The notes beneath the pieces were generated by a model. The model was not told the DNA's origin, made no database searches, and worked only from the letters and a program-made list of their open reading frames with translations. Below, piece after piece: positions 43,090-51,405 of a stretch of DNA of 64,000 nt (position 1 is the first letter of the stretch; every line of letters begins with the position of its first letter). Both the position numbers and the translations under genes were made by a program. Source of the DNA: Pseudomonas tohonis (GTDB taxonomy: Bacteria > Pseudomonadota > Gammaproteobacteria > Pseudomonadales > Pseudomonadaceae); the NCBI RefSeq assembly GCF_012767755.2, contig NZ_AP023189.1, forward strand, positions 3,412,001 through 3,476,000, read 5' to 3'.

Positions 43090-44211
43090 TCAGCTAGTAA
43101 GGTTGAGCCAGCCATGCCAGCCGACGTACACGCCCACCGCGATGATCAGAACGCTGGACAGGTAGGGTGCCCGACGGGCGACGGCGCTGAGCCAGGGCCA
43201 GCGGTTCGAGGCATGCCGTGCGCCCAGCGCTGCGGCGACGCCTACGGCTACCAGCGTGAGGGCAAGACCAATGCTGAAGCACAGAACCAGAACTGCCCCC
43301 AGCGCTACTTCCTTCACCTGCAGGCAGAGCAGCAGGACCGTGATAGCAGCGGGGCAGGGGATTAGACCGCCGGTGAGGCCGAACAGGATGACCTGGGTCG
43401 TGGTGACGTCGCGGTTGGCGAAACGGCGCTTGATGTCATTGGCATGAGCCCTTTCATGAGCATCCTGATAGCCGTCAGCAGCGAGTTCGAACCCTTCGAG
43501 TTCACCATGGTGGTGATGGGCGTGCTCCTTGTACTCGACGTCGTAGTCGTGGGAGTGGCCGCCGTGGCCCAGGCTGACCCGAGCACTGAACTCGTGGGGC
43601 TCCGGGATCTCATCGCGGGACTCGAGGAAGCCAACCTGCTGGACGAAGGTGAACGACTGCTCCACGCCATCCGGGCGGCGAGTCATGAGGTGGGTTTCTT
43701 GCGTTGCCCAGGGCGAGCCACTGAGTGTCTTGATGCGCCAGCGGGGCGGTACGCCTTCCTCAAAGATCGATAGCTCGATCCGTCCATGCCCGGTATCGAT
43801 AACCCGAGTTTCGTCATGGGCGTGGTCATGCTGATGATCGTGATCGCTTTCTGCCAACCAGCTGCGTTCACCCCGCCAGGTGCGCCAGAGCATCCACAGG
43901 GCGATGGCGATGATCAGTGCGGCAGAGCCCAGTTGAAAGTAGGGTTCGGTGGTCTCCGCATCCAGGCCCTGACCCAGGTACATGCCGCCGACGGCCACTG
44001 CCCAGACTACGGCCGTGTGGGAGACGGTAGCTGCCAGTCCGAGCAGGATCGCCTGCTTGGCTGTGCCGCGAATGGCGACGATAAAGGCCGCCATCATCGT
44101 CTTGGAATGGCCAGGCTCCAACCCGTGCAGCGCTCCAAGAAGGATGGCGCTGGGGAAATACAGCCAAGCGTGTGCCGCTCCCTGCTGCAGGAGTTGCGAG
44201 AAACTGCCCAT
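43090..44211 (-). CDS. rcnA: Nickel/cobalt efflux protein RcnA (NicO family)
   Basis: A 373-residue membrane protein of the NicO family with the signature ALHGLEPGHSKTMMAAFIVA and, in the second half, FGLTGGLIPCPAAITVLLLC. Between the two membrane halves is a long His/Asp-rich loop (DHDHQHDHAHDE; later HAHHHHGELEG). RcnA exports Ni(II) and Co(II). It lies nine bases after the rcnR-like repressor gene. The loop is longer than in E. coli RcnA and contains a beta-rich insert (about residues 140-235). Confidence 0.85.
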   Translation of the reverse strand: MGSFSQLLQQGAAHAWLYFPSAILLGALHGLEPGHSKTMMAAFIVAIRGTAKQAILLGLAATVSHTAVVWAVAVGGMYLGQGLDAETTEPYFQLGSAALIIAIALWMLWRTWRGERSWLAESDHDHQHDHAHDETRVIDTGHGRIELSIFEEGVPPRWRIKTLSGSPWATQETHLMTRRPDGVEQSFTFVQQVGFLESRDEIPEPHEFSARVSLGHGGHSHDYDVEYKEHAHHHHGELEGFELAADGYQDAHERAHANDIKRRFANRDVTTTQVILFGLTGGLIPCPAAITVLLLCLQVKEVALGAVLVLCFSIGLALTLVAVGVAAALGARHASNRWPWLSAVARRAPYLSSVLIIAVGVYVGWHGWLNLTS

Positions 44212-44220
44212 GGAAGGACC

Positions 44221-44520
44221 TCAGAGGTATTTGGTGATCTGCTTGAACTCTTCAAGCGGCGCCCGCTCATTGCTGGTCATGGCGCCGATGGTGTGTTCGA
44301 GGCAGTGGTCGATGTGATCCTGAATCAGCGTCCGTTTCGCCTGGCATACGGCCTTCTCGACTGCATGCATCTGTTGGGCGATGTCCACGCACTCGCGGCC
44401 GTTTTCGATCATGGTGATGATGCTGCGCAGGTGCCCCTCCGCTCGCTTCAGTCGCTTGACGATATCGGTATGGCTTTCGTGGCGATGCCCATGCTCGTGG
44501 GTCTGATCAGAACTGCTCAT
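44221..44520 (-). CDS. rcnR: Metal-sensing repressor, RcnR/CsoR family
   Basis: A 99-residue all-helical repressor. It has a His-rich N-terminus (THEHGHRHESHTD), KRLKRAEGHLRSIITMIENG, the metal-ligand Cys in GRECVDIAQQ, and His residues in QDHIDHCLEHT, as in RcnR (Cys35, His60, His64). It should bind Ni/Co and leave its operator. A C/G-tract palindrome lies 37 bases upstream. It heads the operon rcnR-rcnA-yqaA-traX. A DmeR-type name is an alternative. Confidence 0.85.
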   Translation of the reverse strand: MSSSDQTHEHGHRHESHTDIVKRLKRAEGHLRSIITMIENGRECVDIAQQMHAVEKAVCQAKRTLIQDHIDHCLEHTIGAMTSNERAPLEEFKQITKYL

Positions 44521-44556
44521 GGTTGACTCGTTGTTTGGTTACCGGTGATGGCATCC

Positions 44557-44576
44557 TATCCCCCTGGGGGGGATAT
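44557..44576. promoter_or_regulatory. C/G-tract operator, site 2
   Basis: TATCCCCCTGGGGGGGATAT just upstream of the rcnR-like gene. It is the longest of three related palindromes in this island and the expected autoregulatory site of an RcnR/DmeR-type repressor. Confidence 0.65.
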
Positions 44577-44604
44577 GGTCAACGAGTCTCATGGACCGGT
44601 CGTC

Positions 44605-44629
44605 AACAAAAAAGGCGCCTTGGCGCCTT
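44605..44629 (-). terminator. Rho-independent terminator after the small secreted protein gene
   Basis: On the minus strand AAGGCGCC-AA-GGCGCCTT is followed by TTTT. It lies about 50 bases downstream of the stop at 44679 and is a good intrinsic terminator. Confidence 0.65.
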
Positions 44630-44678
44630 GAAGGGCCCATCCCCCAGGAGAGGATGGCGCCAGGAGGAATGGAGACGA

Positions 44679-44891
44679 TCAGGGTTTGTTGATCTGGCCG
44701 TCCTTTTCACGAGACAGGGAGCGTTCGGTCTTCTGCTTCTCGGTGTCGTTCTTGTCACCCCAAAGCCGCTTCTGGTCAGCGCGGAATTGCTCGTTCATCT
44801 TCAGGGAGCGGTCGTAGCCGTCTTCAGAGAAGGCAGGGGCGCTAGCGCCAGCGAGCAGGGCTCCGAGCAGCATGATCTTGATGAGTTGCAT
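44679..44891 (-). CDS. Small secreted protein (PtrA-like)
   Basis: A 70-residue protein with a signal peptide (MQLIKIMLLGALLAGASAPA) and a charged mature part (DGYDRSLKMNEQFRADQKRL). It resembles small metal-induced periplasmic proteins of the PtrA group; the assignment is tentative. A TGTAATTC-N12-GGCGTCAG box at 44963-44990 on its strand places it under the CzcR-like regulator. A terminator follows. Confidence 0.55.
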   Translation of the reverse strand: MQLIKIMLLGALLAGASAPAFSEDGYDRSLKMNEQFRADQKRLWGDKNDTEKQKTERSLSREKDGQINKP

Positions 44892-44962
44892 ATGAGGTCT
44901 CCAGGCAGTATCGGCCTCTGTCGTGAAACCGATTTCATGACCCAGATGCTACTCAGGCGAAC

Positions 44963-44990
44963 CTGACGCCAGCGTGAGGCAAGAATTACA
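44963..44990 (-). promoter_or_regulatory. CzcR-like box, copy A
   Basis: On the minus strand: TGTAATTC, 12 bases, GGCGTCAG, then 11 bases to TAGCAT as a likely -10. Same layout as the boxes at 51193, 57195 and 58691. It lies upstream of the small secreted protein gene at 44679-44891. Confidence 0.55.
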
Positions 44991-45073
44991 ATCCTGATAG
45001 TCAAGCCAGTTGCTTGATACATCTGGAGAAGGGCGGGTGCTACTTTCGTCCCTGTAACAATTGGCACTTGATC

Positions 45074-45094
45074 CTATCCACCCCCAGGGGATAG
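45074..45094. promoter_or_regulatory. C/G-tract operator, site 3
   Basis: CTATCC-ACCCCCA-GGGGATAG lies 31 bases before the ATG at 45125. It resembles sites 1 and 2 and probably puts the 45125-47871 genes under the RcnR-like repressor. Confidence 0.6.
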
Positions 45095-45124
45095 ATTGAT
45101 AGGCATTCAAACGTGTGCCGATCA

Positions 45125-45478
45125 ATGATGTCCCGTGCTGCTTCCACCCGAATAGCCTTCACTCTGGTATTCGCGCTTTTGATGGCGTGGGTCGGGCACA
45201 CCTATTCGCTGCTTTCCTCGGCTGGTCAGCAGAACGCTGGCATCGAAGCCCACCACCATTCCCACGATGACGATTCGTTCAGCAACGCCGATATTGGCGA
45301 CCACTACCACGCGCCTTTCACAGCTGATCACGTCCACGAAACTCCATACCTCGGCTCGCTGATCATCCTGCCCCCGATGAGCGGGCCTGGGCGGCTGCAG
45401 TCTTCCCCCCGCTTCACCATGCCCACCGGGCCCATCTTCCTTATCGAGCGCCCTCCGCGCGACACGTCCGTGCTTTGA
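45125..45478 (+). CDS. Small exported His-rich protein
   Basis: A 117-residue protein with an N-terminal hydrophobic signal/anchor (IAFTLVFALLMAWVGHTYSLL) and a His/Asp-rich patch (EAHHHSHDDD, later DHYHAPFTADHVHE) likely to bind metal in the periplasm. It is first in a run of four plus-strand genes and is preceded by a C/G-tract operator, so metal-responsive expression is likely. No named family recognised. Confidence 0.6.
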   Translation: MMSRAASTRIAFTLVFALLMAWVGHTYSLLSSAGQQNAGIEAHHHSHDDDSFSNADIGDHYHAPFTADHVHETPYLGSLIILPPMSGPGRLQSSPRFTMPTGPIFLIERPPRDTSVL

Positions 45479-45526
45479 ATCGGGCTGCTTCGCAGCTCTC
45501 GTTTTCAGCAATCTAGGACGTAAGCA

Positions 45527-46255
45527 ATGAATGCACTTCTATGGAGTGGCGCGGACGCATTTCTGCGCCGCCCGCTTTTCCTGCTGACCCTGGTCGCGGC
45601 GCTGTTGCTGCTCGTGACTCCGGACGCACTCGCCCATGGCGTTGCCGAAGGTGATAAGGGGTTCATCCAGGAGAGCACCGGCGTGATGCTCATGCCGTTT
45701 ATCTACATGGGCGCCAAGCACATGATCACCGGGTACGACCACCTGCTGTTCCTGTTCGGCGTGATCTTCTTCCTGTACCGCCTCAAGGATGTGGGGCTCT
45801 ACGTAACGCTGTTCGCCGTCGGCCATTCCGTGACGCTGCTGTTGGGCGTTCTGGCCGACATCAGCATCAGCTCCTACGTGATCGACGCGATCATCGGCTT
45901 CTCGGTGGTTTACAAGGCGCTCGATAACCTCGGTGCCTTCAAGCGCTGGTTCGGCGTACAGCCCGATACCCGCGCCGCCACCCTGATCTTCGGTCTGCTC
46001 CATGGTTTCGGCCTGGCTACCAAGATCCAGGAGTTCGAGATATCCCCGGACGGGCTGATCGTCAATCTGATCGCCTTCAACGTCGGTGTCGAAATCGGCC
46101 AGCTCCTGGCGCTCGGCAGCATCCTCATCCTCATGGGCTACTGGCGTCGCACTGCCAGTTTCTGGCGGCACGCGTATTCCGCCAACGTCGCCATGATGAG
46201 CGCCGGCTTCCTGCTGATGGGCTACCAGCTCACCGGCCTGGTCATTTCCCAGTAA
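45527..46255 (+). CDS. HupE/UreJ-family metal transporter
   Basis: A 242-residue membrane protein with about six helices. It carries the HupE motif region GAKHMITGYDHLLFLFGVIF and GHSVTLLLGVLA, then IFGLLHGFGLA. HupE/UreJ proteins handle nickel or cobalt. A His residue follows the N-terminal helix (ALAHGVAEGDKGF), as is usual. It sits in the nickel/cobalt island, nine bases before the anchor protein gene. Confidence 0.78.
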   Translation: MNALLWSGADAFLRRPLFLLTLVAALLLLVTPDALAHGVAEGDKGFIQESTGVMLMPFIYMGAKHMITGYDHLLFLFGVIFFLYRLKDVGLYVTLFAVGHSVTLLLGVLADISISSYVIDAIIGFSVVYKALDNLGAFKRWFGVQPDTRAATLIFGLLHGFGLATKIQEFEISPDGLIVNLIAFNVGVEIGQLLALGSILILMGYWRRTASFWRHAYSANVAMMSAGFLLMGYQLTGLVISQ

Positions 46256-46264
46256 GGACAAGAC

Positions 46265-46957
46265 ATGTTCAATTCCAAGCTTCCTACCCTCAATGAGCTG
46301 CCCAGCAGCAAACAACTGCTCCGCTCCACCGTTATCGCCATGGTCGCCGCCGGTGTACTGCTGGTCACAGTGGTCATGCCATCGGAATACGCCCTTGATC
46401 CCACCGGGGTTGGTAGCGCCCTGGGCCTGACTCAGATGGGCGAGATCAAGATCCAGCTTGCCGAAGAGGCCCTGGCGGACGCCGCTGTCGACAGTGCTGC
46501 ACTGCAGGCAGCCGCTCCGGTTCAGCAAACGGCGCCGGCCGCTCCGGTGGCGCCCGTACAGCCGGCCATCGCGGCAACCCCTGCACCCGCTGCTGCTCCG
46601 ACGGCACCGAGTGCTCCTGCCAAGGCGGCTGGCCAGCAGCATCAGATGAGCATCACCCTGGCCCCGAACCAGGGGGCAGAAGTGAAGCTGGAGATGCGCA
46701 AGGGTGCTCGTGTCGATTTCACGTGGAGCGTGGCTGACGGCGTCGTCAACTACGACACCCACGGCGATCCCTACAACGCGCCCAAGGGTTTCTATCACGG
46801 CTATGGCAAGGGCCGTGCGACCCAGGAAGACAAGGGCACGCTGGAGGCGGCGTTCGACGGCAAGCACGGCTGGTTCTGGCGCAACCGTGGCAGCGAGCCG
46901 GTAACCGTCACCCTCAAGACCGATGGCGACTACCAGCAGATCAAGCGCGTGATCTGA
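46265..46957 (+). CDS. Membrane-anchored periplasmic protein with Pro/Ala linker
   Basis: A 230-residue protein with one N-terminal membrane helix (about residues 20-40: LRSTVIAMVAAGVLLVTVVM), a long Ala/Pro-rich linker (about 75-120) and a C-terminal beta domain (SITLAPNQGAEVKLEMRKGA; FYHGYGKGRATQEDKGTLEA). This fits the 'transmembrane anchor protein' annotated beside HupE genes in metal clusters. Its role is unknown; it lies between hupE and the motA-like gene. Confidence 0.6.
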   Translation: MFNSKLPTLNELPSSKQLLRSTVIAMVAAGVLLVTVVMPSEYALDPTGVGSALGLTQMGEIKIQLAEEALADAAVDSAALQAAAPVQQTAPAAPVAPVQPAIAATPAPAAAPTAPSAPAKAAGQQHQMSITLAPNQGAEVKLEMRKGARVDFTWSVADGVVNYDTHGDPYNAPKGFYHGYGKGRATQEDKGTLEAAFDGKHGWFWRNRGSEPVTVTLKTDGDYQQIKRVI

Positions 46958-47016
46958 CGTGCTAACGACCGGCTCTTCGGAGCCGGTCACTTTCTCGTCG
47001 ATGGAGACATACGACC

Positions 47017-47871
47017 ATGATGAAGATCGTCGGGATGATCGTCGTGCTGGCGAGTGTGATTGCCGGCTACATGCTGTCTGGGGGCGCTATTGCGGCGCTC
47101 ATTCAGCCTTACGAGGTGCTGGTGATCGGTGGTTGCGCCCTGGGGGCTTTCCTCCAAGCAAACCCTGGCGGAACCACGACGCATGTCTTCAAGAAGTCAT
47201 TGAAGATGTTCGGCAGCCGCTTCAACCATACCTACTACGTCGAGATCCTCACGGCGCTCTACGAGATCCTCAACAAGTCCCGCCGGGAAGGGATGATGGC
47301 CATCGAGTCGGACATCGAGGAGCCTGGTTCGAGCCCGATCTTCAGCAAGTACCCGCGCTTGGTGCAGGACACGCGCATGCTGGCGTTCACCTGTGACCAT
47401 CTCCGGATCATGGCATCCGGCAACATGGCTCCGCACGAGCTGGAGGGGCTGATGGATACCGGCCTGGGTAGCCTGAAGGAGGAGCTGGAGCACAACTCCC
47501 ACGCGGTGACCCGAGTCGCAGATGGTCTGCCTGGCTTCGGCATCGTTGCCGCGGTACTGGGTATCGTCGTGACCATGGGGTTGCTGGGGGAGGGGGATCA
47601 GGCCGCAATCGGCAAGCACGTGGCTGCTGCGCTGGTGGGGACCTTCCTCGGCATCCTGGCCGCTTACGGTTTCTTCGGCCCCCTGGCAACCTGTCTGGAG
47701 CACGATGCCAAGGAGGAGTTGAATGTGTTCGAGGCCATCAAGGTGACCTTCGTGGCTGCGGCCTCCGGCATGCCGCCTACGCTTGCCGTGGAGTTCGGCA
47801 GGAGCGTGATTCTCCCGGCGCACCGGCCCACCTTCAGTGAGATGGACCAGGCCTTCAGGGGCGCCAAGTAA
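47017..47871 (+). CDS. motA: MotA-family stator protein without MotB
   Basis: A 284-residue MotA homologue: four helices, with YEVLVIGGCALGAFLQANPG near the start, VADGLPGFGIVAAVLGIVVT and YGFFGPLATCLEHDAKEELN near the end. MotA works with MotB to conduct ions and turn the flagellum. Here no motB follows; the next gene is a ZnuA-like protein on the other strand. GGAG supports the start. It may be a mobile extra copy of the flagellar gene or part of an ion-driven complex with the neighbouring anchor protein, whose single helix and periplasmic domain recall a MotB-like plan. That pairing is a guess. Confidence 0.8.
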   Translation: MMKIVGMIVVLASVIAGYMLSGGAIAALIQPYEVLVIGGCALGAFLQANPGGTTTHVFKKSLKMFGSRFNHTYYVEILTALYEILNKSRREGMMAIESDIEEPGSSPIFSKYPRLVQDTRMLAFTCDHLRIMASGNMAPHELEGLMDTGLGSLKEELEHNSHAVTRVADGLPGFGIVAAVLGIVVTMGLLGEGDQAAIGKHVAAALVGTFLGILAAYGFFGPLATCLEHDAKEELNVFEAIKVTFVAAASGMPPTLAVEFGRSVILPAHRPTFSEMDQAFRGAK

Positions 47872-47874
47872 GGC

Positions 47875-48804
47875 TCAAAGTGCTTCCAGGCAGCTCGCCA
47901 GATCGTCGCCGAGCTTGCCGATGAGTTTTGTGTAACCGTCAGGGCCGGGTTGGATGTCGAAACCGAGGGCATCCAGTTCAGCGAAGCGCACCGGCAGGCC
48001 CTGGCTCAGTGTTTCGGCCAGGCGAGGGCGCACAGGGGGCTCGTTGAAGAGGCAGACGGGCCCAGTTGCCTGCAGTCTGGAACGCATCTCCGCTACGTGG
48101 CGAGCGCCGGGCTGCACTTCCGTTCCTATCGCTAGAACGCCTCTGTGGTTCAGGCCGTAGGCGTCCTCGAAATAGTCGAATGCCTGGTGGAAGACGAAGA
48201 AAGGTCTGTTCTTGACCGCTTCCAGCCGGCTTTTCAGGCGGGCGTCTTCCTTGTCCAGCCGCTCGTTGAATGCGGCGAGGTTGGCCTTGTAGCGGGCTGC
48301 CTCGGTGGGGTCTAGCTGGATGAGGTCGGCCGTTACACCAGAGGCGATTACGCGGGCATTGCCTGGATTGAGCCACAGATGCGCGTCGATGGAGCCTGGG
48401 CGGTGAAGGTCGTCGTGGTCTTCTTCTTCGGCATGCTCATCCATGCCGCCTGTGGTCAGTTCTCCGAAGTGGCGGATGCGTAGGCCTTCCATGTCCTGTA
48501 CTGGCACGGTGCGGCCAGTGCGGCCTTCCAGGGCGGGTTGCAGGAAGGTCTCCAGATCGGGGCCGATCCAGTAAACCAGGTCGGCACTGCGCAAGGCTCG
48601 CAGGTCGGAGGGGCGCAGGCTGAAGGAGTGCGGCGAGGCTCCTGGTGGGAGCAGTACGCGAGTCTCCCCGGCGCCGTTCTGAATGGCCGAGACGATTAGT
48701 TGCAGGGGCTTGATGCTGGTGACGACTTCTACTTCGGCGTGAGCAGGTGATGAGACCAGGCCGGCAAATAGCGATGCGATGAGGGCGGTGGTTGAGGTGC
48801 GCAT
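47875..48804 (-). CDS. znuA: ZnuA-like zinc ABC transporter binding protein
   Basis: A 309-residue periplasmic binding protein with a signal peptide ending at AHA. Motifs are VVTSIKPLQLIVSAIQNGAG, LLPPGASPHSFSLRPSDLRA, an acidic His loop (MDEHAEEEDHDDLHR), DAHLWLNPGNARVIASG and FFVFHQAFDYFEDAYGL. It binds zinc for a ZnuBC importer, but no znuB or znuC is next to it. A Zur-like site precedes it, so zinc shortage probably turns it on. It is convergent with motA, three bases apart. Confidence 0.82.
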   Translation of the reverse strand: MRTSTTALIASLFAGLVSSPAHAEVEVVTSIKPLQLIVSAIQNGAGETRVLLPPGASPHSFSLRPSDLRALRSADLVYWIGPDLETFLQPALEGRTGRTVPVQDMEGLRIRHFGELTTGGMDEHAEEEDHDDLHRPGSIDAHLWLNPGNARVIASGVTADLIQLDPTEAARYKANLAAFNERLDKEDARLKSRLEAVKNRPFFVFHQAFDYFEDAYGLNHRGVLAIGTEVQPGARHVAEMRSRLQATGPVCLFNEPPVRPRLAETLSQGLPVRFAELDALGFDIQPGPDGYTKLIGKLGDDLASCLEAL

Positions 48805-48820
48805 GGATAGAGGCTCTTGA

Positions 48821-48840
48821 AAAGATATATCATAACATTT
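48821..48840. promoter_or_regulatory. Zur-like box upstream of the znuA-like gene
   Basis: On the minus strand AAATGTTATGATATATCTTT, about 17-37 bases upstream of the start at 48804. It resembles the GTTATA-N-TATAAC type of site bound by the zinc repressor Zur. Confidence 0.55.
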
Positions 48841-48860
48841 ACAAGAGCCTCATGCTTCTT

Positions 48861-50252
48861 TCAGGAGGCCAGTGCAGGGAACTCCAGATAGAAGCGTGTG
48901 TAGCCGTTGGTGTCCACTTCGACCCTGGCGCTTCCCTGGTGCAGGCTCATGATGGAGCGCACGATGGCCAAGCCCAGGCCAGTGCCGCCTACGCTGCGTG
49001 CACGACTCTTGTCCACCCGGTAGAAGCGCTCGAAGAGATGCGGCAGGTGCTCGTTGCCTATCCCCTGGCCGGGGTTGCCGACCGCGAGACGCACCAGGCC
49101 GTCGCGTTGGTCGATCTTCATCGAGACGCTGGCTCCAGGAGGGCAGTAGCGGATGGCGTTGGACAGGAGATTGGAGATTGCGCGCTGGATCATCAGGCGA
49201 TTGCCTCGTACCAGGCCAGTGCCTGAGTACTCCAGGCTCACTCCTTTTTCGTCGCCGCTGAGGCTGAACAGATCGCCTACCCGTTGCAGTTCGTCATTGA
49301 GGGTTACGGTGTCGAACTGAACTTGTGAGGCTGGATGGCTTACGTGCGCAAGGAACAACATGTCCGAAACGATTCGAGTAACCCGGTCCAGCTCTTCGGT
49401 GCAGGACTCAAGCACTTCACGGTATTCCTGAGTGGCACGCTGGCGGGACAGGGTCACCTGTGCCTTGCCCATCAGGTTGGTGATGGGAGCGCGGAGCTCG
49501 TGGGCCAGATCATCGGAAAACTGCGAGAGCTGCTGAACCCCGTTGTCCAGGCGATGAAGCATGAAGTTGATGCCGTTCGCGAGTTCGCGTAGCTCTGCAG
49601 GAAGCTTGTCCGTCGGGAGCCGATGTTCGAGGTTGTCGGTGGAGATCTTGGAGGCAACCCGCAGGAAGCTGGTCAGCGGACGCAGGCCACGACGGACTGT
49701 CCACCAGGCCACGATCAGGATCAGCAGGAGCAGGAAGGGGGAGGCGACCAGCGTCCACTTCAGCAGGTCGTCCAGAAGGGCAGCATCCGCTGATTGGTCG
49801 ATTGTCAGATAGACGCCGACTTCGGTGCCGTCCTTGAGCTGCATGATCTGGGCAGCACTGAGCATCGGTCGGCCGAGTGGGTCGAGCCATTCGTGGAAGG
49901 CCAGTTCCTTGTGGGCGGGGAACCGATGGAGCTCGAAGGTGATCGACTTCGAGCCCAGTGTCAGTACGGGCTGGGTGCTTTTCGCTGAATCGAAGATGCT
50001 GACGTAGAGGTTGTTATGCCCCATGGCCAGGTCTACCAGCACGTGGGACTTGGAGTTCACGTCGCTCAGGTTCAGGGCGCTGGACAGGCTCTGTGCCACG
50101 CCTTCCATCTTGTTGCCGACGCTGGCCTTGGCAATGCGTTCCAGGCCTTGATCGAGCATTACATAGCCAAAAGTGGCAATGAGCGCCACAAGGGCGACGC
50201 TCATCAGACCCACCTTGAGACCGAGGCGGGTCGCGAGGCTGTCTGTACTCAT
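48861..50252 (-). CDS. czcS: Heavy-metal sensor histidine kinase (CzcS/CopS type)
   Basis: A 463-residue membrane kinase: a first helix (about 15-35), a periplasmic sensor domain (about 36-165), a second helix (about 170-190), a HAMP domain, the HisKA site [20 protein letters not shown] and HATPase motifs ([27 protein letters not shown]). The length and arrangement fit the CzcS/CopS/IrlS heavy-metal group. The ATG at 50252 overlaps the regulator stop, so the two genes are co-translated. Metal specificity is not visible. Confidence 0.82.
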   Translation of the reverse strand: MSTDSLATRLGLKVGLMSVALVALIATFGYVMLDQGLERIAKASVGNKMEGVAQSLSSALNLSDVNSKSHVLVDLAMGHNNLYVSIFDSAKSTQPVLTLGSKSITFELHRFPAHKELAFHEWLDPLGRPMLSAAQIMQLKDGTEVGVYLTIDQSADAALLDDLLKWTLVASPFLLLLILIVAWWTVRRGLRPLTSFLRVASKISTDNLEHRLPTDKLPAELRELANGINFMLHRLDNGVQQLSQFSDDLAHELRAPITNLMGKAQVTLSRQRATQEYREVLESCTEELDRVTRIVSDMLFLAHVSHPASQVQFDTVTLNDELQRVGDLFSLSGDEKGVSLEYSGTGLVRGNRLMIQRAISNLLSNAIRYCPPGASVSMKIDQRDGLVRLAVGNPGQGIGNEHLPHLFERFYRVDKSRARSVGGTGLGLAIVRSIMSLHQGSARVEVDTNGYTRFYLEFPALAS

Positions 50253-50923
50253 GAACGGTCCTCGAGTACATAGCCCACGCCACGCAGCGTATGGATCAGT
50301 TTGACGTCGAACGGGTCGTCGATCTTGGCGCGCAGTCGGCGGATGGAGACGTCAATCACATTGGTGTCGCAATCGAAATTCATGTCCCAGACCAGGGAGA
50401 TGATCTGCGAGCGGGTAAGCACCTCTCCTGCCCGGCTCATGAGCAGGTGCAGCAGGGTGAATTCCTTGGTCGTGAGGTCAATCCTGTTGGGGCCGCGATA
50501 AGCACGGTGACGACCGGGGTCGAGCTCCAGGTCAGCTACGCGAAGCGTGGGCGTGTCAGCCACCTCATCCCCACGGCGCAATACGGAGCGCACACGAGCC
50601 AGTAGTTCCGGGAACTCGAACGGCTTGACCAGGTAATCATCAGCGCCGCCATCCAAGCCCTTGACCTTGTCACTCACCCGGCCTCGGCCAGTGAGCATCA
50701 TGACGCGGACGCGGCTCGTTTTCCGGATGTGTTCCAGCACGTCCCAGCCATCGAGGCCGGGGAGGTTCACATCGAGGATGACGAGGCCATAAGTGTTGTG
50801 ACTGAAAAGATGAAGAGCGTCGACTCCATTCCCGGCCCGATCAACTACATACCCACTTTCTGATAAACCCTGTTGAAGATATTCGGCTGTCTTCGACTCA
50901 TCTTCTACAACCAGTACACGCAT
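50249..50923 (-). CDS. czcR: Heavy-metal response regulator (CzcR/CopR type)
   Basis: A 224-residue OmpR-family regulator: receiver domain with [16 protein letters not shown] and the phospho-acceptor Asp in [17 protein letters not shown], then a winged-helix DNA-binding domain ([33 protein letters not shown]). A GTG at 50935 is in frame, but family proteins begin at MRxLVVEDE, so I chose 50923. It is divergent from the efflux operon at 51406 and probably binds the TGTAATTC boxes around it. Confidence 0.82.
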   Translation of the reverse strand: MRVLVVEDESKTAEYLQQGLSESGYVVDRAGNGVDALHLFSHNTYGLVILDVNLPGLDGWDVLEHIRKTSRVRVMMLTGRGRVSDKVKGLDGGADDYLVKPFEFPELLARVRSVLRRGDEVADTPTLRVADLELDPGRHRAYRGPNRIDLTTKEFTLLHLLMSRAGEVLTRSQIISLVWDMNFDCDTNVIDVSIRRLRAKIDDPFDVKLIHTLRGVGYVLEDRS

Positions 50924-51192
50924 GTTTTGATTCACTCGAATAATTTAAAAATAAGTTGAATTACAAAATTATTAGAATTATCCGGATGGGCCTTTCAATT
51001 AGTTGCGGTCCATTGCGTCAAGGCTCATCCATTCCTGTCGAAATGATGCAATACCCAAACTCCGCGTCAGTTTGTCGCACTCTGCGATGGTGCCGTATCG
51101 GCAGGCTCTTTCGCTGAGTGAAGTCCTTGTCCTGCGGGGGTCTTGGGCGATTCTAGCGCGAAAAAACTGACCGTGGATGAACCCTACAGATT

Positions 51193-51220
51193 TGTAATTC
51201 AAGCGCCACGTTCCTGACAG
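51193..51220 (+). promoter_or_regulatory. CzcR-like box, copy B (efflux operon)
   Basis: TGTAATTC, 12 bases, CCTGACAG, then 12 bases to a TAGAAT-like -10. The second half-site lies where a -35 element would be, as expected for activation by an OmpR-type regulator. Confidence 0.6.
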
Positions 51221-51242
51221 TCGCTGGCACTTAGAATTTCCA

Positions 51243-51261
51243 ACGTAGAGAAATTCTACGT
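51243..51261 (+). repeat. Perfect inverted repeat at the start of the efflux mRNA leader
   Basis: ACGTAGA-GAAAT-TCTACGT, seven-base arms around a five-base loop, placed at or just after the predicted transcription start of the czc-like operon. It would form a 5'-end hairpin. Confidence 0.5.
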
Positions 51262-51405
51262 CATCAGCTTATCGCGCAATGGGAAGTACGGATGAGTGGA
51301 GATGCCACTCGTCATGGTCGGTCCTGCCGCACTGCATCCCATCTCCTTTTACAAGAAACAGGTCGAAATCATGTCCTTTACATGGTGCTGCATGGGAGTT
51401 TTCCG

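Larger units (their letters stand above)
50936..51405. promoter_or_regulatory. Divergent regulatory region between the regulator and efflux operon
   Basis: About 470 bases without a gene. It contains a TGTAATTC (minus strand, 50958-50965) near the regulator promoter, a full TGTAATTC-N12-CCTGACAG box at 51193-51220 for the efflux operon, and a hairpin at 51243-51261. The transcript leader for the adaptor gene is about 160 bases long. Confidence 0.55.
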
